A stretch of DNA of 56,181 bases from JBEHWX01 sp048498995 (lineage in GTDB: Bacteria; Bacteroidota; Ignavibacteria; OLB7), in NCBI GenBank assembly GCA_048498995.1, contig JBEHWX010000034.1, positions 1-56,181 on the forward strand, read 5' to 3'. Positions 8,501 to 16,834 of the stretch are shown here, in pieces (the stretch's first letter is position 1; each line of letters opens with the position of its first letter). A model generated the notes under the pieces. The model had not been told where the DNA came from. It did not search any database and saw only the letters and a list, made by a program, of their open reading frames with translations. The position numbers were made by a program, and so were the translations under genes.

Positions 8501-10428
8501 GAATTCCCCGCTGAAATCTCCTTCGGTTTGCTTCCGGACCAGAACCAGCCGACCAGCGCGATCGTGGAGAGCACCGCTCCGGCCGGCACCGCCCACGGCG
8601 TGAAGATCACCCCGGTGAATGTGGCCGCCCCGGCAAGCGCCAGCAGCAGCGGCCAGATCGACGGCCCCACCGATTCGTGCCGGTGATGCGGCCGCGCGTC
8701 CATCGCCGTGGTCACGAGAATCTCCCGGTGATCGGAGCTCAGTCCGGTCACCACCGGCGTCTCGTCGGTGCGGACCCAGAGCGCGCTGCGTCCCTCGGCC
8801 GTCGGCGGGTGGGCGAAGTTGTAGGGGGGCGGCGGCGAGCTGGTGCCCCATTCGAGCGTGTCGGCGTCCCACGGATTGTCCCCGGCGACGGCGCCCGAGC
8901 GGAGGCTGGTGATGACGTTGATGATGAACAGGATCACGCTCACGGCGATGATCGCCGCGCCGATCGAGGCCACCAGGTTCATCCCTCCCCAGCCCATCTC
9001 CGGCGCGTAGGTATAGACGCGACGCGGCATGCCGGTGAGGCCGAGGATATGCATGGGAAAGAAGGTGAGGTTGAACCCGATGAACAGGAGCCAGAAGTTC
9101 CAGCGCCCGAGCGTTTCCGAGGGCATCCGTCCGGTCGCCTTCGGGAACCAGTAGTAGAGGGCGCCGAACAGGGGGAAGACCGCTCCGCCGATCAGCACGT
9201 AGTGAAAGTGGGCGACGATGAAGTAGGTGTCGTGGACCTGGAGGTCGAACGGCACCGAGGCGATCATCACGCCGCTGAGGCCGCCGAGCACGAAGATGGC
9301 GATGAAGCCGATCACGAACAGAAGGGGGGAGCGCATCCTCGGCTTCCCACCCCAGAGCGTCGCCAGCCAGCAGAAGATCTGGATGCCGCTCGGGATGGCG
9401 ATCATGATGCTCGCGGCCGTGAAGAAGCTGGAGCCGAGCGCCGGCAGTCCGGTCGCGAACATGTGATGCACCCAGAGCCCGAACCCGATGAACGCCGTGG
9501 CGATCAGCGAAAGGACCATGGCGTTGTAGCCGAAGACCTTCCGCCGCGTGAACGTGGTGACGATGGTCGAGACGAAGCCGAGCGCCGGGATGAAGATGAT
9601 GTAGACCTCCGGATGTCCGAAGAACCAGAACAGGTGCTGATACAGCAGTACATCCCCCCCCTCGGCCTGGTTGAACAGATGCGTGGAGACGAGCCGGTCG
9701 GAGGCCAGGAAGCTGCTGGCGACCATGATCGAGGGCATCGCGAAGATGATCATGAACGCGGTGATCAGCATCGCCCAGACGTAGAGCGGCAGCCGCGTGA
9801 GGGTCATCCCCGGCGCGCGGAGCTTCAGTATGGTGGCCACCAGCTCGACGGCGCCGACCAGGCCGGCCAGCTCCGTGTAGGTGATCAGCTGCGCCCAGAC
9901 GTCGGCGCGCTTTCCCGGCGCGAACTCTGGGCCGGAGAGGGGCACATAGGCGAACCATCCCACATCCGGCCCGGTGTTCAGCAGGAACATGATGTAGAGG
10001 AACGCTCCGCCGAACAGGTAGGTGTAGTAGCCGAACAGGTTGAGCTTCGGAAACGCCACGTTCCGCGTGCCGATCATCAATGGAATGATGTAGATCGCCA
10101 TCCCCTCCATGATCGGCACCGCGAACAGGAACATCATCGTGCTCCCATGCATGGTGAAGATCTGATTGTAGAGGTCGGGACCGAGCAGGCGATTCTCCGG
10201 CCTCGACAGCTGCAGGCGCATCAGCGCCGCCTCGATGCCGCCGAGGAGGAAAAAGACGAGCGCCGTGATCACGTAGCGCTTGCCGACCGATGTATGGTTC
10301 ACGTTGGTGAGCCACCCGAGCAGGCCCCGCTTCGGACGCCAGAGTCGGTCGAGCGCGCGAAGCGTCGCGCCATCGTCGATCGGCTCGGCGCGCCGCACGG
10401 CGCCCGGCTCCAGATCCATCTCGTCCAC
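8497..10428 (-). CDS. coxA: Cytochrome c oxidase subunit I (A-type haem-copper oxidase) with C-terminal extension
   Basis: The chosen start is the GTG at 10428, preceded by GGAG with a 6-base gap and 13 bases after the subunit II stop. The ATG at 10419 is an alternative. The 643-residue protein has 12 core helices with the low-spin haem ligand region (TMHGSTMMF), the FFGHPEVYIIFIP motif carrying the CuB histidine, the cross-linked tyrosine and the D-channel glutamate, then the WVHHMFATG pair and HDTYFIVAHFHYV. The HPEV glutamate marks the A1 type. After the core, about the last 110 residues form a polar linker and two extra helices (PSIWPLLLALAGAATFTGVIF and AGAVLSTIALVGWFW), resembling a fused small subunit. 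It reduces O2 to water and pumps protons. Confidence 0.96.
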   Translation of the reverse strand: MDEMDLEPGAVRRAEPIDDGATLRALDRLWRPKRGLLGWLTNVNHTSVGKRYVITALVFFLLGGIEAALMRLQLSRPENRLLGPDLYNQIFTMHGSTMMFLFAVPIMEGMAIYIIPLMIGTRNVAFPKLNLFGYYTYLFGGAFLYIMFLLNTGPDVGWFAYVPLSGPEFAPGKRADVWAQLITYTELAGLVGAVELVATILKLRAPGMTLTRLPLYVWAMLITAFMIIFAMPSIMVASSFLASDRLVSTHLFNQAEGGDVLLYQHLFWFFGHPEVYIIFIPALGFVSTIVTTFTRRKVFGYNAMVLSLIATAFIGFGLWVHHMFATGLPALGSSFFTAASIMIAIPSGIQIFCWLATLWGGKPRMRSPLLFVIGFIAIFVLGGLSGVMIASVPFDLQVHDTYFIVAHFHYVLIGGAVFPLFGALYYWFPKATGRMPSETLGRWNFWLLFIGFNLTFFPMHILGLTGMPRRVYTYAPEMGWGGMNLVASIGAAIIAVSVILFIINVITSLRSGAVAGDNPWDADTLEWGTSSPPPPYNFAHPPTAEGRSALWVRTDETPVVTGLSSDHREILVTTAMDARPHHRHESVGPSIWPLLLALAGAATFTGVIFTPWAVPAGAVLSTIALVGWFWSGSKPKEISAGNS

Positions 10429-10441
10429 GTTCGTCTCCAGA

Positions 10442-11521
10442 TTATTTGAGACTCTCCAGATATGCCACCAGCGCCTGCAGATCGGCCGGATCGAGATCGT
10501 TCCCCGGCATGTACGAGCCCGGCTTGATCCCCTGCGGATCGACGATCCACCCGGCCAGGTTGCCACGCGTGTTCCGGAGCGTGCCGGCCGCGATCGTCAT
10601 CCGGCTGCCGATGTGCGTCAGATCCGGGGCGGTCTTGGCCGCGGCCGGCGTTCCCTGGATCGAGTGGCACATCACGCAGGGTGAGGAGAGGAACACGTTC
10701 CGTCCCCGGAGCAGCAGCGAATCGTTCGGCGTCGACGTCTCGGCACGCTGCCGCTCGAGCCACGCCTGGAACTTCTCGACCGGCTCGGCGATGATCAGAA
10801 ACGCCATGCGCGCGTGCTGATATCCGCAGAACTCCGCGCACTGTCCGCGATAGATGCCCGGCCTGTCCACGCGGAACCACATGGTGTTCAGATAGCCGGG
10901 GATCAGATCCTTCTTGCCGTGCAGGTTGGGTGCCCAGAAGCTGTGGATCACGTCGTGCGATGTTCCCTTCACCAGAATGGTCCGTCCCACCGGCACATGG
11001 ATCTCGTTGGCGGTCACCACGCTCCGGCTCTGGACGGAATCCTCGTAGGTGATCTCCCACCACCACTGGTGCCCGACCACGTTGAGCGTGAGCGCGCCGG
11101 GACGCTCGATCGAGGCGAGGGCCCGGCCGGTGAGGAAATCCTTGACGAGAAACGTGAAGAGAATCACCGTCGTGAGCGCCACGGCGACGACCACGATCCC
11201 GGTCCTGCGGCGCTCCCCGGCCGGATCGGGAGACAGATCGGGAGCACCGATCGGGTCCCGGCGTCGGCGCGTCGCGCGGAGCGCCGGCGGGATCGTGAAG
11301 AGAATCACCAGCACGAACACGGCCGAACAGATCACGAACATGAACCACCAGAGCGCGTCGATCCTCGCCGCCTGCGGGCCGGCCGGATCGAGCGCCGACT
11401 GGATGCCGCCGCAACCGGCGACGAGCGTCGAGAGCGCCGCCGCGGCCATCGCCACCGGCGCCATCGCCGCGAGCCCGCGCGTGCCGATTCGCCCCGGACG
11501 ATATGATCCGGATCGCCTCAT
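10442..11521 (-). CDS. coxB: Cytochrome c oxidase subunit II with fused cytochrome c (caa3 type)
   Basis: This 359-residue lipoprotein has its lipobox at Cys37 (STLVAGC). Two membrane helices (about residues 56-82 and 107-127) are followed by the cupredoxin CuA domain: the aromatic GHQWWWEITY electron entry, His193, and the CuA set Cys228, Glu230, Cys232, His236 and Met239 (QCAEFCGYQHARM). A cytochrome c domain follows, with CVMCH at 282-286 and a likely axial Met338 (SYMPGNDL). Fusion of cytochrome c to subunit II defines caa3 oxidases. Its ATG overlaps the stop of the preceding cytochrome c gene as ATGA, implying coupled translation. It takes electrons from periplasmic cytochromes into CuA. 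Confidence 0.96.
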   Translation of the reverse strand: MRRSGSYRPGRIGTRGLAAMAPVAMAAAALSTLVAGCGGIQSALDPAGPQAARIDALWWFMFVICSAVFVLVILFTIPPALRATRRRRDPIGAPDLSPDPAGERRRTGIVVVAVALTTVILFTFLVKDFLTGRALASIERPGALTLNVVGHQWWWEITYEDSVQSRSVVTANEIHVPVGRTILVKGTSHDVIHSFWAPNLHGKKDLIPGYLNTMWFRVDRPGIYRGQCAEFCGYQHARMAFLIIAEPVEKFQAWLERQRAETSTPNDSLLLRGRNVFLSSPCVMCHSIQGTPAAAKTAPDLTHIGSRMTIAAGTLRNTRGNLAGWIVDPQGIKPGSYMPGNDLDPADLQALVAYLESLK

Positions 11522-12084
11522 TTCGACTGCTCCGAGGATTTCGGCGTCGTCGAGTTCCTCGGCGTCTCCGGCCGGTCGCTGTTCTGCTGCTCGGAGCTCG
11601 TCGAGTACATGTCGTCATCCCGGCTGGGAGCCACATCCTTCCGGAGCAGTCCGCTCATCGAGCGGACGTAGGCAACCAGCTTCCAGACCTGATCGTCGGG
11701 GATCTTTCCGCGGAAGGAAGGCATGCCGTTCGGCCGTCCCTCGACGATCGTGGCGAAGATGTTCTTTGGATCGCTCCCGTAGATCCACTCGTCGTCCATC
11801 AGGGGTGGCCCCATTCCGCCGCCGCCGTGCGCGTGACAGCCGACGCAGTTGTACCAGCTGAAGAGCCGCTTCCCCTCGGAGACCGCCGAGGCATTCTCCT
11901 CGTAGAGATTCGCGACGCTTGTCGCCTGCGTCTTCGGTCCCGGCTGCAGCTCGCTCATCTGCACCGTGTTGACCCTCCCGCTCACAGGTGGAATCTCCTT
12001 GAACCGACGCTCCTCGCGCCGGCAGGAGAGGAGCGCGAGGGCCGTCAGGAACATGAACAGGTGCTTACATCCCGCTGTGCTCAT
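11518..12084 (-). CDS. Lipoprotein cytochrome c with Ser/Pro-rich tail
   Basis: This 188-residue protein has a lipobox at about Cys21 (LALLSC) and a cytochrome c domain with CVGCH at 80-84. The distinctive HAHGGGGMGPPLMDDEW segment follows, and Met121 (GMPSF) is a probable axial ligand. The last ~40 residues are polar and Ser/Pro/Gln-rich, like a flexible tether. It overlaps the XoxJ-like gene by 20 bases upstream and subunit II by ATGA downstream. By position it is the best candidate for the carrier from the PQQ dehydrogenase to the oxidase (a XoxG-like role), but it differs in context from classical XoxG. That assignment is inference. Confidence 0.88.
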   Translation of the reverse strand: MSTAGCKHLFMFLTALALLSCRREERRFKEIPPVSGRVNTVQMSELQPGPKTQATSVANLYEENASAVSEGKRLFSWYNCVGCHAHGGGGMGPPLMDDEWIYGSDPKNIFATIVEGRPNGMPSFRGKIPDDQVWKLVAYVRSMSGLLRKDVAPSRDDDMYSTSSEQQNSDRPETPRNSTTPKSSEQSK

Positions 12085-13000
12085 CGCTCCCCCCGTGATA
12101 GGATGCGGTCATGTCGCTCACGCCTCCGACGCGCGGCACGCCGTAGGCGTCAAGGATGCTGTCGATCGTTCCCTGCCGCCGCTCGATGATGCTCTCCAGG
12201 CGCGCGTAGAGCGCGGTGTCCCGTCGGCGCACCGCCATCGAGATGTCGTAGACGAAGGGGAGGTAGGGAGGATCGATCTGCGGCGAGACCGGCGTGATCT
12301 CCAGCGGCACGCTCTGGCGCCGCGCGAAATATCCGGCCAGCGGCCCCCACACCACGGCCACGTCGACATCGCCTGAGACCACCGCGTCGACGATCCTCGC
12401 CGGCGGGTTCTCGGTGGAGTAATCTCCGTAGACCGTATAGCCGACCACGTTGTCGATCGCCCCGCGATGCGCCAGCGCGAGCGCCGGCGGCGTTGTCGCG
12501 TAATCGTCACCCACCATCTGCACTCCCACTTTCAGCGTTTTCAGCCGCGGATCGTCCAGCGAGGTGATCTTGAGCCCGCGGTCCTTCCGCGTGAGGAACA
12601 CATAGGTCGAGCGGTAGTAGGGGCGGGTGGCCATCGCGAGCTCGAAGCTGCTCGGCACGCCGATGATCACATCGCAGTCGCAGGCGTTCAGCGTGTTCCT
12701 GACGAAGCCGCGTCGCTGCGCCCACCAGGTGTAGGAGACCGTGGCGTGCATCTCGCCGGCAAGCATCTGGGCGATCCGGTTCTCGAACCCCTCGAGCCTT
12801 CGATTGGAGAAGGGGAGATTGTTCGGATCGGCGCAGACCCGAAGCGTCCGTGTCGTGACGGCCCTGCCCCGCGTGGTATCGGCGCTCGCGGCATGTCGCG
12901 AGCCGGCTCCGTTGCCGCAGGAGCAGAGGAGGAGCAGGGAGAGGATCGGGATGATTCCTCTCGCGGTCGATCGGGCGGGTGTATCGCTGATGAGCGGCAT
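12065..13000 (-). CDS. xoxJ: XoxJ/MoxJ-like periplasmic substrate-binding protein
   Basis: This 311-residue exported protein has a lipoprotein-like signal (lipobox Cys at about residue 26 or 28). The mature N-terminus TLRVCADPNNLPFSN is the signature of the quinoprotein-dehydrogenase-associated binding-protein family (MoxJ/XoxJ). The periplasmic binding fold continues with GFENRIAQMLA, the DCDVIIGVPSS strand, and a C-terminal YGVPRVG. Members are thought to help mature or activate the partner PQQ dehydrogenase rather than feed an ABC transporter, and no transporter genes are present here. The ATG at 13000 has GAGG 8 bases upstream and lies 10 bases after the dehydrogenase stop. Confidence 0.9.
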   Translation of the reverse strand: MPLISDTPARSTARGIIPILSLLLLCSCGNGAGSRHAASADTTRGRAVTTRTLRVCADPNNLPFSNRRLEGFENRIAQMLAGEMHATVSYTWWAQRRGFVRNTLNACDCDVIIGVPSSFELAMATRPYYRSTYVFLTRKDRGLKITSLDDPRLKTLKVGVQMVGDDYATTPPALALAHRGAIDNVVGYTVYGDYSTENPPARIVDAVVSGDVDVAVVWGPLAGYFARRQSVPLEITPVSPQIDPPYLPFVYDISMAVRRRDTALYARLESIIERRQGTIDSILDAYGVPRVGGVSDMTASYHGGSDEHSGM

Positions 13001-13010
13001 GGCATCCACC

Positions 13011-14891
13011 TCAAGGAAGTGAGAACACATAGAGCATGCCCCCCTTGGTCGAGTTGGCGGGAAGATCGGCCATGGCGTTGACGAAGCCGAGCGCGGCGGT
13101 CGAGTCGCGTGGATCGAGCCCGCCGGCGACCACCGCGCCGGGCCATCCGCCGACGCCGGAGAGGATGGCGACGTACTGCTTGCCGTCGGGGCCGCGGTAG
13201 GTGATCGGCTGGCCGATGATGCCGGAGCCGGTCTTGAACTGCCAGAGGAGCTGGCCGGTTCTGGCGTCGACCGCCTTGAACCATCCATCCATGGTGCCGT
13301 AGAAGAGGAGCCCGCCGGCGGTCACCACGGTGCCGCTCCAGATCGGGAACTTCTCCTTGATGCTCCAGACTTTTCCTCCCTCGACCGGATTCCAGGCGAT
13401 CAGCTCGCCCCGGTTTCCGCCGGGGCCGGCGTACATCTTCACGTTCATTCCGACGTAGGGAGTGCCGGCGATGTAGTTGGCCTCGACCCCCTCGCAATCC
13501 TGGCAGAGATTGTTGGCCGGGATGTAGAGAAGTCCGGTGCGTGGGGAGTAGCAGGAGGGCTGCCAGTCCTTGGCGCCGGGCGATGCCGGACAGATGCCCC
13601 TGACCACCTTGCCGGTCTGCGGCTCGGTGGCCGGCACCATGATCGGTCGTCCGCTCTTCAGGTCGATGCCGGCCGTCGTGGTCACGTAGACGAAGGGCTT
13701 GGCCGAGAGCACCTCGCCGGTGGCGCGATCCATCACGTAGACATAGCCGTTTCGCTCCGGACGCATCAGCACCTTGCGGACGCGGCCGTTGATCGGCAGG
13801 TCCACGAGCACATCCTCGTTGATGCCGTCGTAATCGTGGAGATCGTGCGGGCTCCACTGGTAGGCCCAGATCGCCTCGCCGGTATCGGGATCGCGCGCGA
13901 AGATGCCGGCGGTCCACTTGTTGTCGCCGGGGCGCTGCTCGGGATTCCAGGGGCCGGGATTGCCGGTGCCGTAGTAGAGAAGGTTCAGCTCGGGATCATA
14001 GGAGAGCCATCCCCAGACCGTGCCGCCGCCGATCTTCCAGGCGCCGGGAGGCCAGGTGGTGACGCCGAGATCCTTGCCACGATCCTGCGGGTAGAAGGGC
14101 TTGAAGCGGGGGCCGATCAGCACGGAGGAATCCGGGCCGGTGCTGTAGGCGCGCCAGGCAATGTTGCCGGTTGCCGCGTCGACGGCGGTGACCCATCCGC
14201 GCACGCCGAGCTCGCCGCCGCTGTTGCCGTAGTAGACCTTGTCTCGGACAACCAGCGGAGCCATCGTCATCGTCTCCCCCTTGTTGATATCGCCGAGCGG
14301 GGTGCGCCAGAGCTGCGCGCCGGTGGCGGCATCGACGGCGATCGCCTGATTGTCGAGGGTGGCCATGAAGATCTTGCCGTCGGAGTAGGCAACGCCGCGG
14401 TTGACGAAGTCGCAGCAGGCGACGCCTTGCGCCGCCGAAAGTGGCTTCGGCTTGAACGTCCACTTGACCGGCGCTCCCGGCTTGGTAAGGTCGAGCGCGT
14501 AGAGAATGTTCGGATAGGGGGTGACGACGAACATGGTGTTGTCCACCACGATCGGCGCGGCCTCATGGCCACGGAGCACGCCGGTGGAGAAGGTCCATGC
14601 GACCCTGAGCCCCTTGACATTGGCGGTCGTGATCTGATCGAGGCCGCTGAAGCGGGTGTTCGCGTAGTTCTTTGCCGGCATCACCCACTGCCCATCCTCG
14701 GAGTCGGCGGCCTGGCCGAGTCCGGAGGGGAGCTTCGCGGTCGGCACCTGGGAGGATCGGATCGGCTCGCCGTGCCCGGGGGCTTCGCGCGCGCATCCAC
14801 CGAACCATGAGGATGCGATCACGGCGCAGAGAAATATCGCTTTGCGATGTAACGGCACGTGGTCGAGGCACCTGTCCATTGCGATCATCAT
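13011..14891 (-). CDS. xoxF: PQQ-dependent alcohol dehydrogenase, lanthanide-type (XoxF-like)
   Basis: This 626-residue exported quinoprotein has a signal ending in a lipobox-like FGGC at Cys33, so it may be membrane anchored. The eight-bladed propeller carries the adjacent Cys159-Cys160 pair that contacts PQQ. Metal-ligand positions are Glu227 (GGELGVRG), Asn311 (GTGNPGPWN) and catalytic Asp353. Asp355, two residues after the catalytic Asp (HDYDG), is the extra carboxylate typical of lanthanide-dependent enzymes and is Ala in calcium MxaF. The enzyme oxidises a primary alcohol to the aldehyde; methanol, ethanol or other alcohols cannot be told apart here. It heads the minus-strand run through XoxJ, cytochrome c and the caa3 oxidase. 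No PQQ synthesis genes are in the window. The ATG start at 14891 lacks a strong ribosome site; 14879 is an alternative. Confidence 0.95.
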   Translation of the reverse strand: MMIAMDRCLDHVPLHRKAIFLCAVIASSWFGGCAREAPGHGEPIRSSQVPTAKLPSGLGQAADSEDGQWVMPAKNYANTRFSGLDQITTANVKGLRVAWTFSTGVLRGHEAAPIVVDNTMFVVTPYPNILYALDLTKPGAPVKWTFKPKPLSAAQGVACCDFVNRGVAYSDGKIFMATLDNQAIAVDAATGAQLWRTPLGDINKGETMTMAPLVVRDKVYYGNSGGELGVRGWVTAVDAATGNIAWRAYSTGPDSSVLIGPRFKPFYPQDRGKDLGVTTWPPGAWKIGGGTVWGWLSYDPELNLLYYGTGNPGPWNPEQRPGDNKWTAGIFARDPDTGEAIWAYQWSPHDLHDYDGINEDVLVDLPINGRVRKVLMRPERNGYVYVMDRATGEVLSAKPFVYVTTTAGIDLKSGRPIMVPATEPQTGKVVRGICPASPGAKDWQPSCYSPRTGLLYIPANNLCQDCEGVEANYIAGTPYVGMNVKMYAGPGGNRGELIAWNPVEGGKVWSIKEKFPIWSGTVVTAGGLLFYGTMDGWFKAVDARTGQLLWQFKTGSGIIGQPITYRGPDGKQYVAILSGVGGWPGAVVAGGLDPRDSTAALGFVNAMADLPANSTKGGMLYVFSLP

Positions 14892-15514
14892 TGATGAAGA
14901 GCCAACACCAGAAGTTGTCGCAACGCGGGATGTAGCTCGGGCGTGCTACCGCGCGATAGCCTTCCAGACTGTCATTGTCGAAGAGATTCGGGAGCATCGG
15001 GCGACCATGACCTCAACACCGGTCACCAGGGGTGGTATGACCTGCCTCACGCCGAATGCGTGCTCATCCGAAGTACCGCGAGCAGGGGACAATTAGCATG
15101 CCACCGGACGGCGTGGGTCCGTCCTCGATTGGCATGGCGGGGGAACGGGGGATTGAGGACGAGCTTGGGTCACAACGCACGGCCGGTGGTCGGAATGATT
15201 CCAATACGATGCGTGTCGTTCAAGTATCTCGGGATCGAGAGATGGTAGGTGCGAGGTTCTCGTGGTCGAAGGGGGTCCGAGGGGAGTGCGCGTCGAGAAG
15301 TATGCGATGAGCGTCGCCGAGCTCGATGACGTTCCGAACGTGCTTACGGGAGAGTGCCCCATGATGATGAGCCAGTGCCGATATGCTTGCGATATCGGTT
15401 CGTACACGGACCTTCCTCTGCGTCCGGTTCCGGTCGGATGGCATCGTTGCGGAGATCCCACACACTTGAATGTGGCCACCGGCGTGCTCCGAGCATTCCT
15501 TGCGGCACGTGTCG
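14892..15514. other. Intergenic region upstream of the dehydrogenase
   Basis: I support no gene in these 623 bases. Short open frames exist on both strands around 15220-15570, including a minus-strand stretch containing NVIELGDAHRILLD, but none has a convincing start, ribosome site or family. The region must hold the promoter of the minus-strand dehydrogenase operon. I could not pick a reliable -35/-10 pair. Confidence 0.5.
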
Positions 15515-15793
15515 TCACACGAGCGGTGGAGCGCCATCCTCCACCAGAACCAACAGCTCGCTCGGCCTGATGCCGAGCCCCTCGGCGAGCTTGAAGAGCA
15601 TGTTGACCGAGGCTCCCTTCACCCCACGCTCCAGTTCCGAGATGAACGCGCGCTCCACGCCGGTGGCCCAGGAGAGCTGCTCCTGCGTCATCCCGCGACC
15701 GAGCCGCGCGCGCCGGAGTGCCTCGCCGAACTTCCTGTTGGTGATTCTGTCCCGTTCGTGATGGATGCTCCGACTTCTGGTCCGCTGGCGCAT
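15515..15793 (-). CDS. XRE-family helix-turn-helix regulator
   Basis: This 92-residue protein is almost entirely one Cro/C1-type DNA-binding domain. The core runs from FGEALRRARLGRGMTQEQLSWATGVERAFISELERGVKGASVNML to the closing GIRPSELL helix. No sensor, protease or dimerisation domain is attached. Small stand-alone XRE proteins with this layout often act as local repressors or activators. Its targets are unknown; the nearest genes are the dehydrogenase operon and the DUF4279-like gene, both over 500 bases away. It shows no toxin partner of the HigB/RelE kind beside it. Confidence 0.85.
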   Translation of the reverse strand: MRQRTRSRSIHHERDRITNRKFGEALRRARLGRGMTQEQLSWATGVERAFISELERGVKGASVNMLFKLAEGLGIRPSELLVLVEDGAPPLV

Positions 15794-16374
15794 GCGTTGA
15801 AGCTATCCGGCGTCGATGCTCGGTCTTGTGTGCAATCGCACGCAGGAATGAACCGATACGACGGTATATTCGCAGATTCAACTGCGGGAAGGGAAACCAC
15901 GCCGCGGGCCCGGATCACGGCCGTTTCCGCCGACCGGACTCCACCTCGTCTGCCGCGCGCCGCCACGGTTCCCACGTACGATCCCCGCCAAGGTCCGTTC
16001 GAGGTCCCCGAGTGCCGTGTATGGTAAGTATCGATATGCAGGCCGGAACGCATTCCTGGTCATCCCCCCATGCCATCGTGGCTCGAAGCGCCACCTTCGC
16101 GCACGCCCCCACCTCGACCTTCATCCACACCGCGCTTCCATGTCCGGGTATCCGCCATGCATCGTCCGTTCGTCACCCAGCCGGTCATCTCGCCATTCTC
16201 TCCCCCCATTGCACCGAAGATTCGCCATGAGGGATGCTCCCGCCGAGCCTCCCCTTCGCGAGCGCCACGGCGAGGGCTCCTCCTCCGGAGATGCCTCGCG
16301 GGAGTGATCGTTCCCTCGCCGGAAGCGATGTCGGTCCGCTCGGGCACGAGCGCTCATGCCCGGGGCACATCGGC
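15794..16374. other. Gene-free stretch
   Basis: These 581 bases lie between the XRE gene and the DUF4279-like gene. Open frames occur on both strands but give Arg/Pro/Ser-rich peptides with no recognisable domain or ribosome site. A C-rich, purine-poor run (about 16060-16220) biases the composition. I see no RNA gene or hairpin terminator. Confidence 0.5.
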
Positions 16375-16767
16375 ATGAAGATCATGGAATACACCTTCTG
16401 GGCCTCGGGACCATCGTTCTCGCCATCCGAGTTCGAGCGCCAGGCGGCGATCACCTTCGATCACAAGCATGAGATCGGCGATCCCATCCTGCTTCGTCCC
16501 GCGATCAACTACGATCACGGATACGGCACGTTCGCCGCGGAGCATATCTCGATGAGCGACTTCCTCGCCGAGCGCGATCCGCTGCTCGGGTTCGTCAGGA
16601 AGCATCACGCGCTACTGCGCAGATGCGGCGCCGAGGAGTGCGTTCTCTCGGTCACGTTCGGGTATGTGGAGCAGTGTAATCTGGCGCTCGTCTCCCACGA
16701 AATGGGGGAGCTCTTCGCGCTCGGCGTCGATCTGTGGATCTCCTGTCAGCGGGTCGATGGCGGCTGA
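16375..16767 (+). CDS. Hypothetical protein resembling DUF4279
   Basis: This 130-residue soluble protein starts at 16375 (MKIMEYTFW); the ATG at 16384 is also possible and neither has a clear ribosome site. The N-terminal phrase FSPSEFERQAAI and the C-terminal pattern QCNLALVSHEMGELFALGVDLWIS match the general layout of DUF4279 proteins, in which a strand ending in Q-C-N-L precedes a helix and a final strand. Such proteins often sit near polymorphic toxins and may act as immunity proteins, but no toxin is adjacent here: the Tc locus starts beyond oxyR/katA. The family match is from memory of the pattern and moderate at best. Confidence 0.65.
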   Translation: MKIMEYTFWASGPSFSPSEFERQAAITFDHKHEIGDPILLRPAINYDHGYGTFAAEHISMSDFLAERDPLLGFVRKHHALLRRCGAEECVLSVTFGYVEQCNLALVSHEMGELFALGVDLWISCQRVDGG

Positions 16768-16834
16768 CCGGCATGTCCGGAGCGTATCGCTCGTCCGTGG
16801 CGTACAGCGGCATCGTGGGGCGACGGAAATCGGC

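Noticed and set aside
15220..15570. Possible small proteins on either strand upstream of the XRE gene
   Set aside because: One minus-strand stretch (NVIELGDAHRILLD) looks protein-like, but there is no clear start, ribosome site or family, so I left the interval as gene-free.
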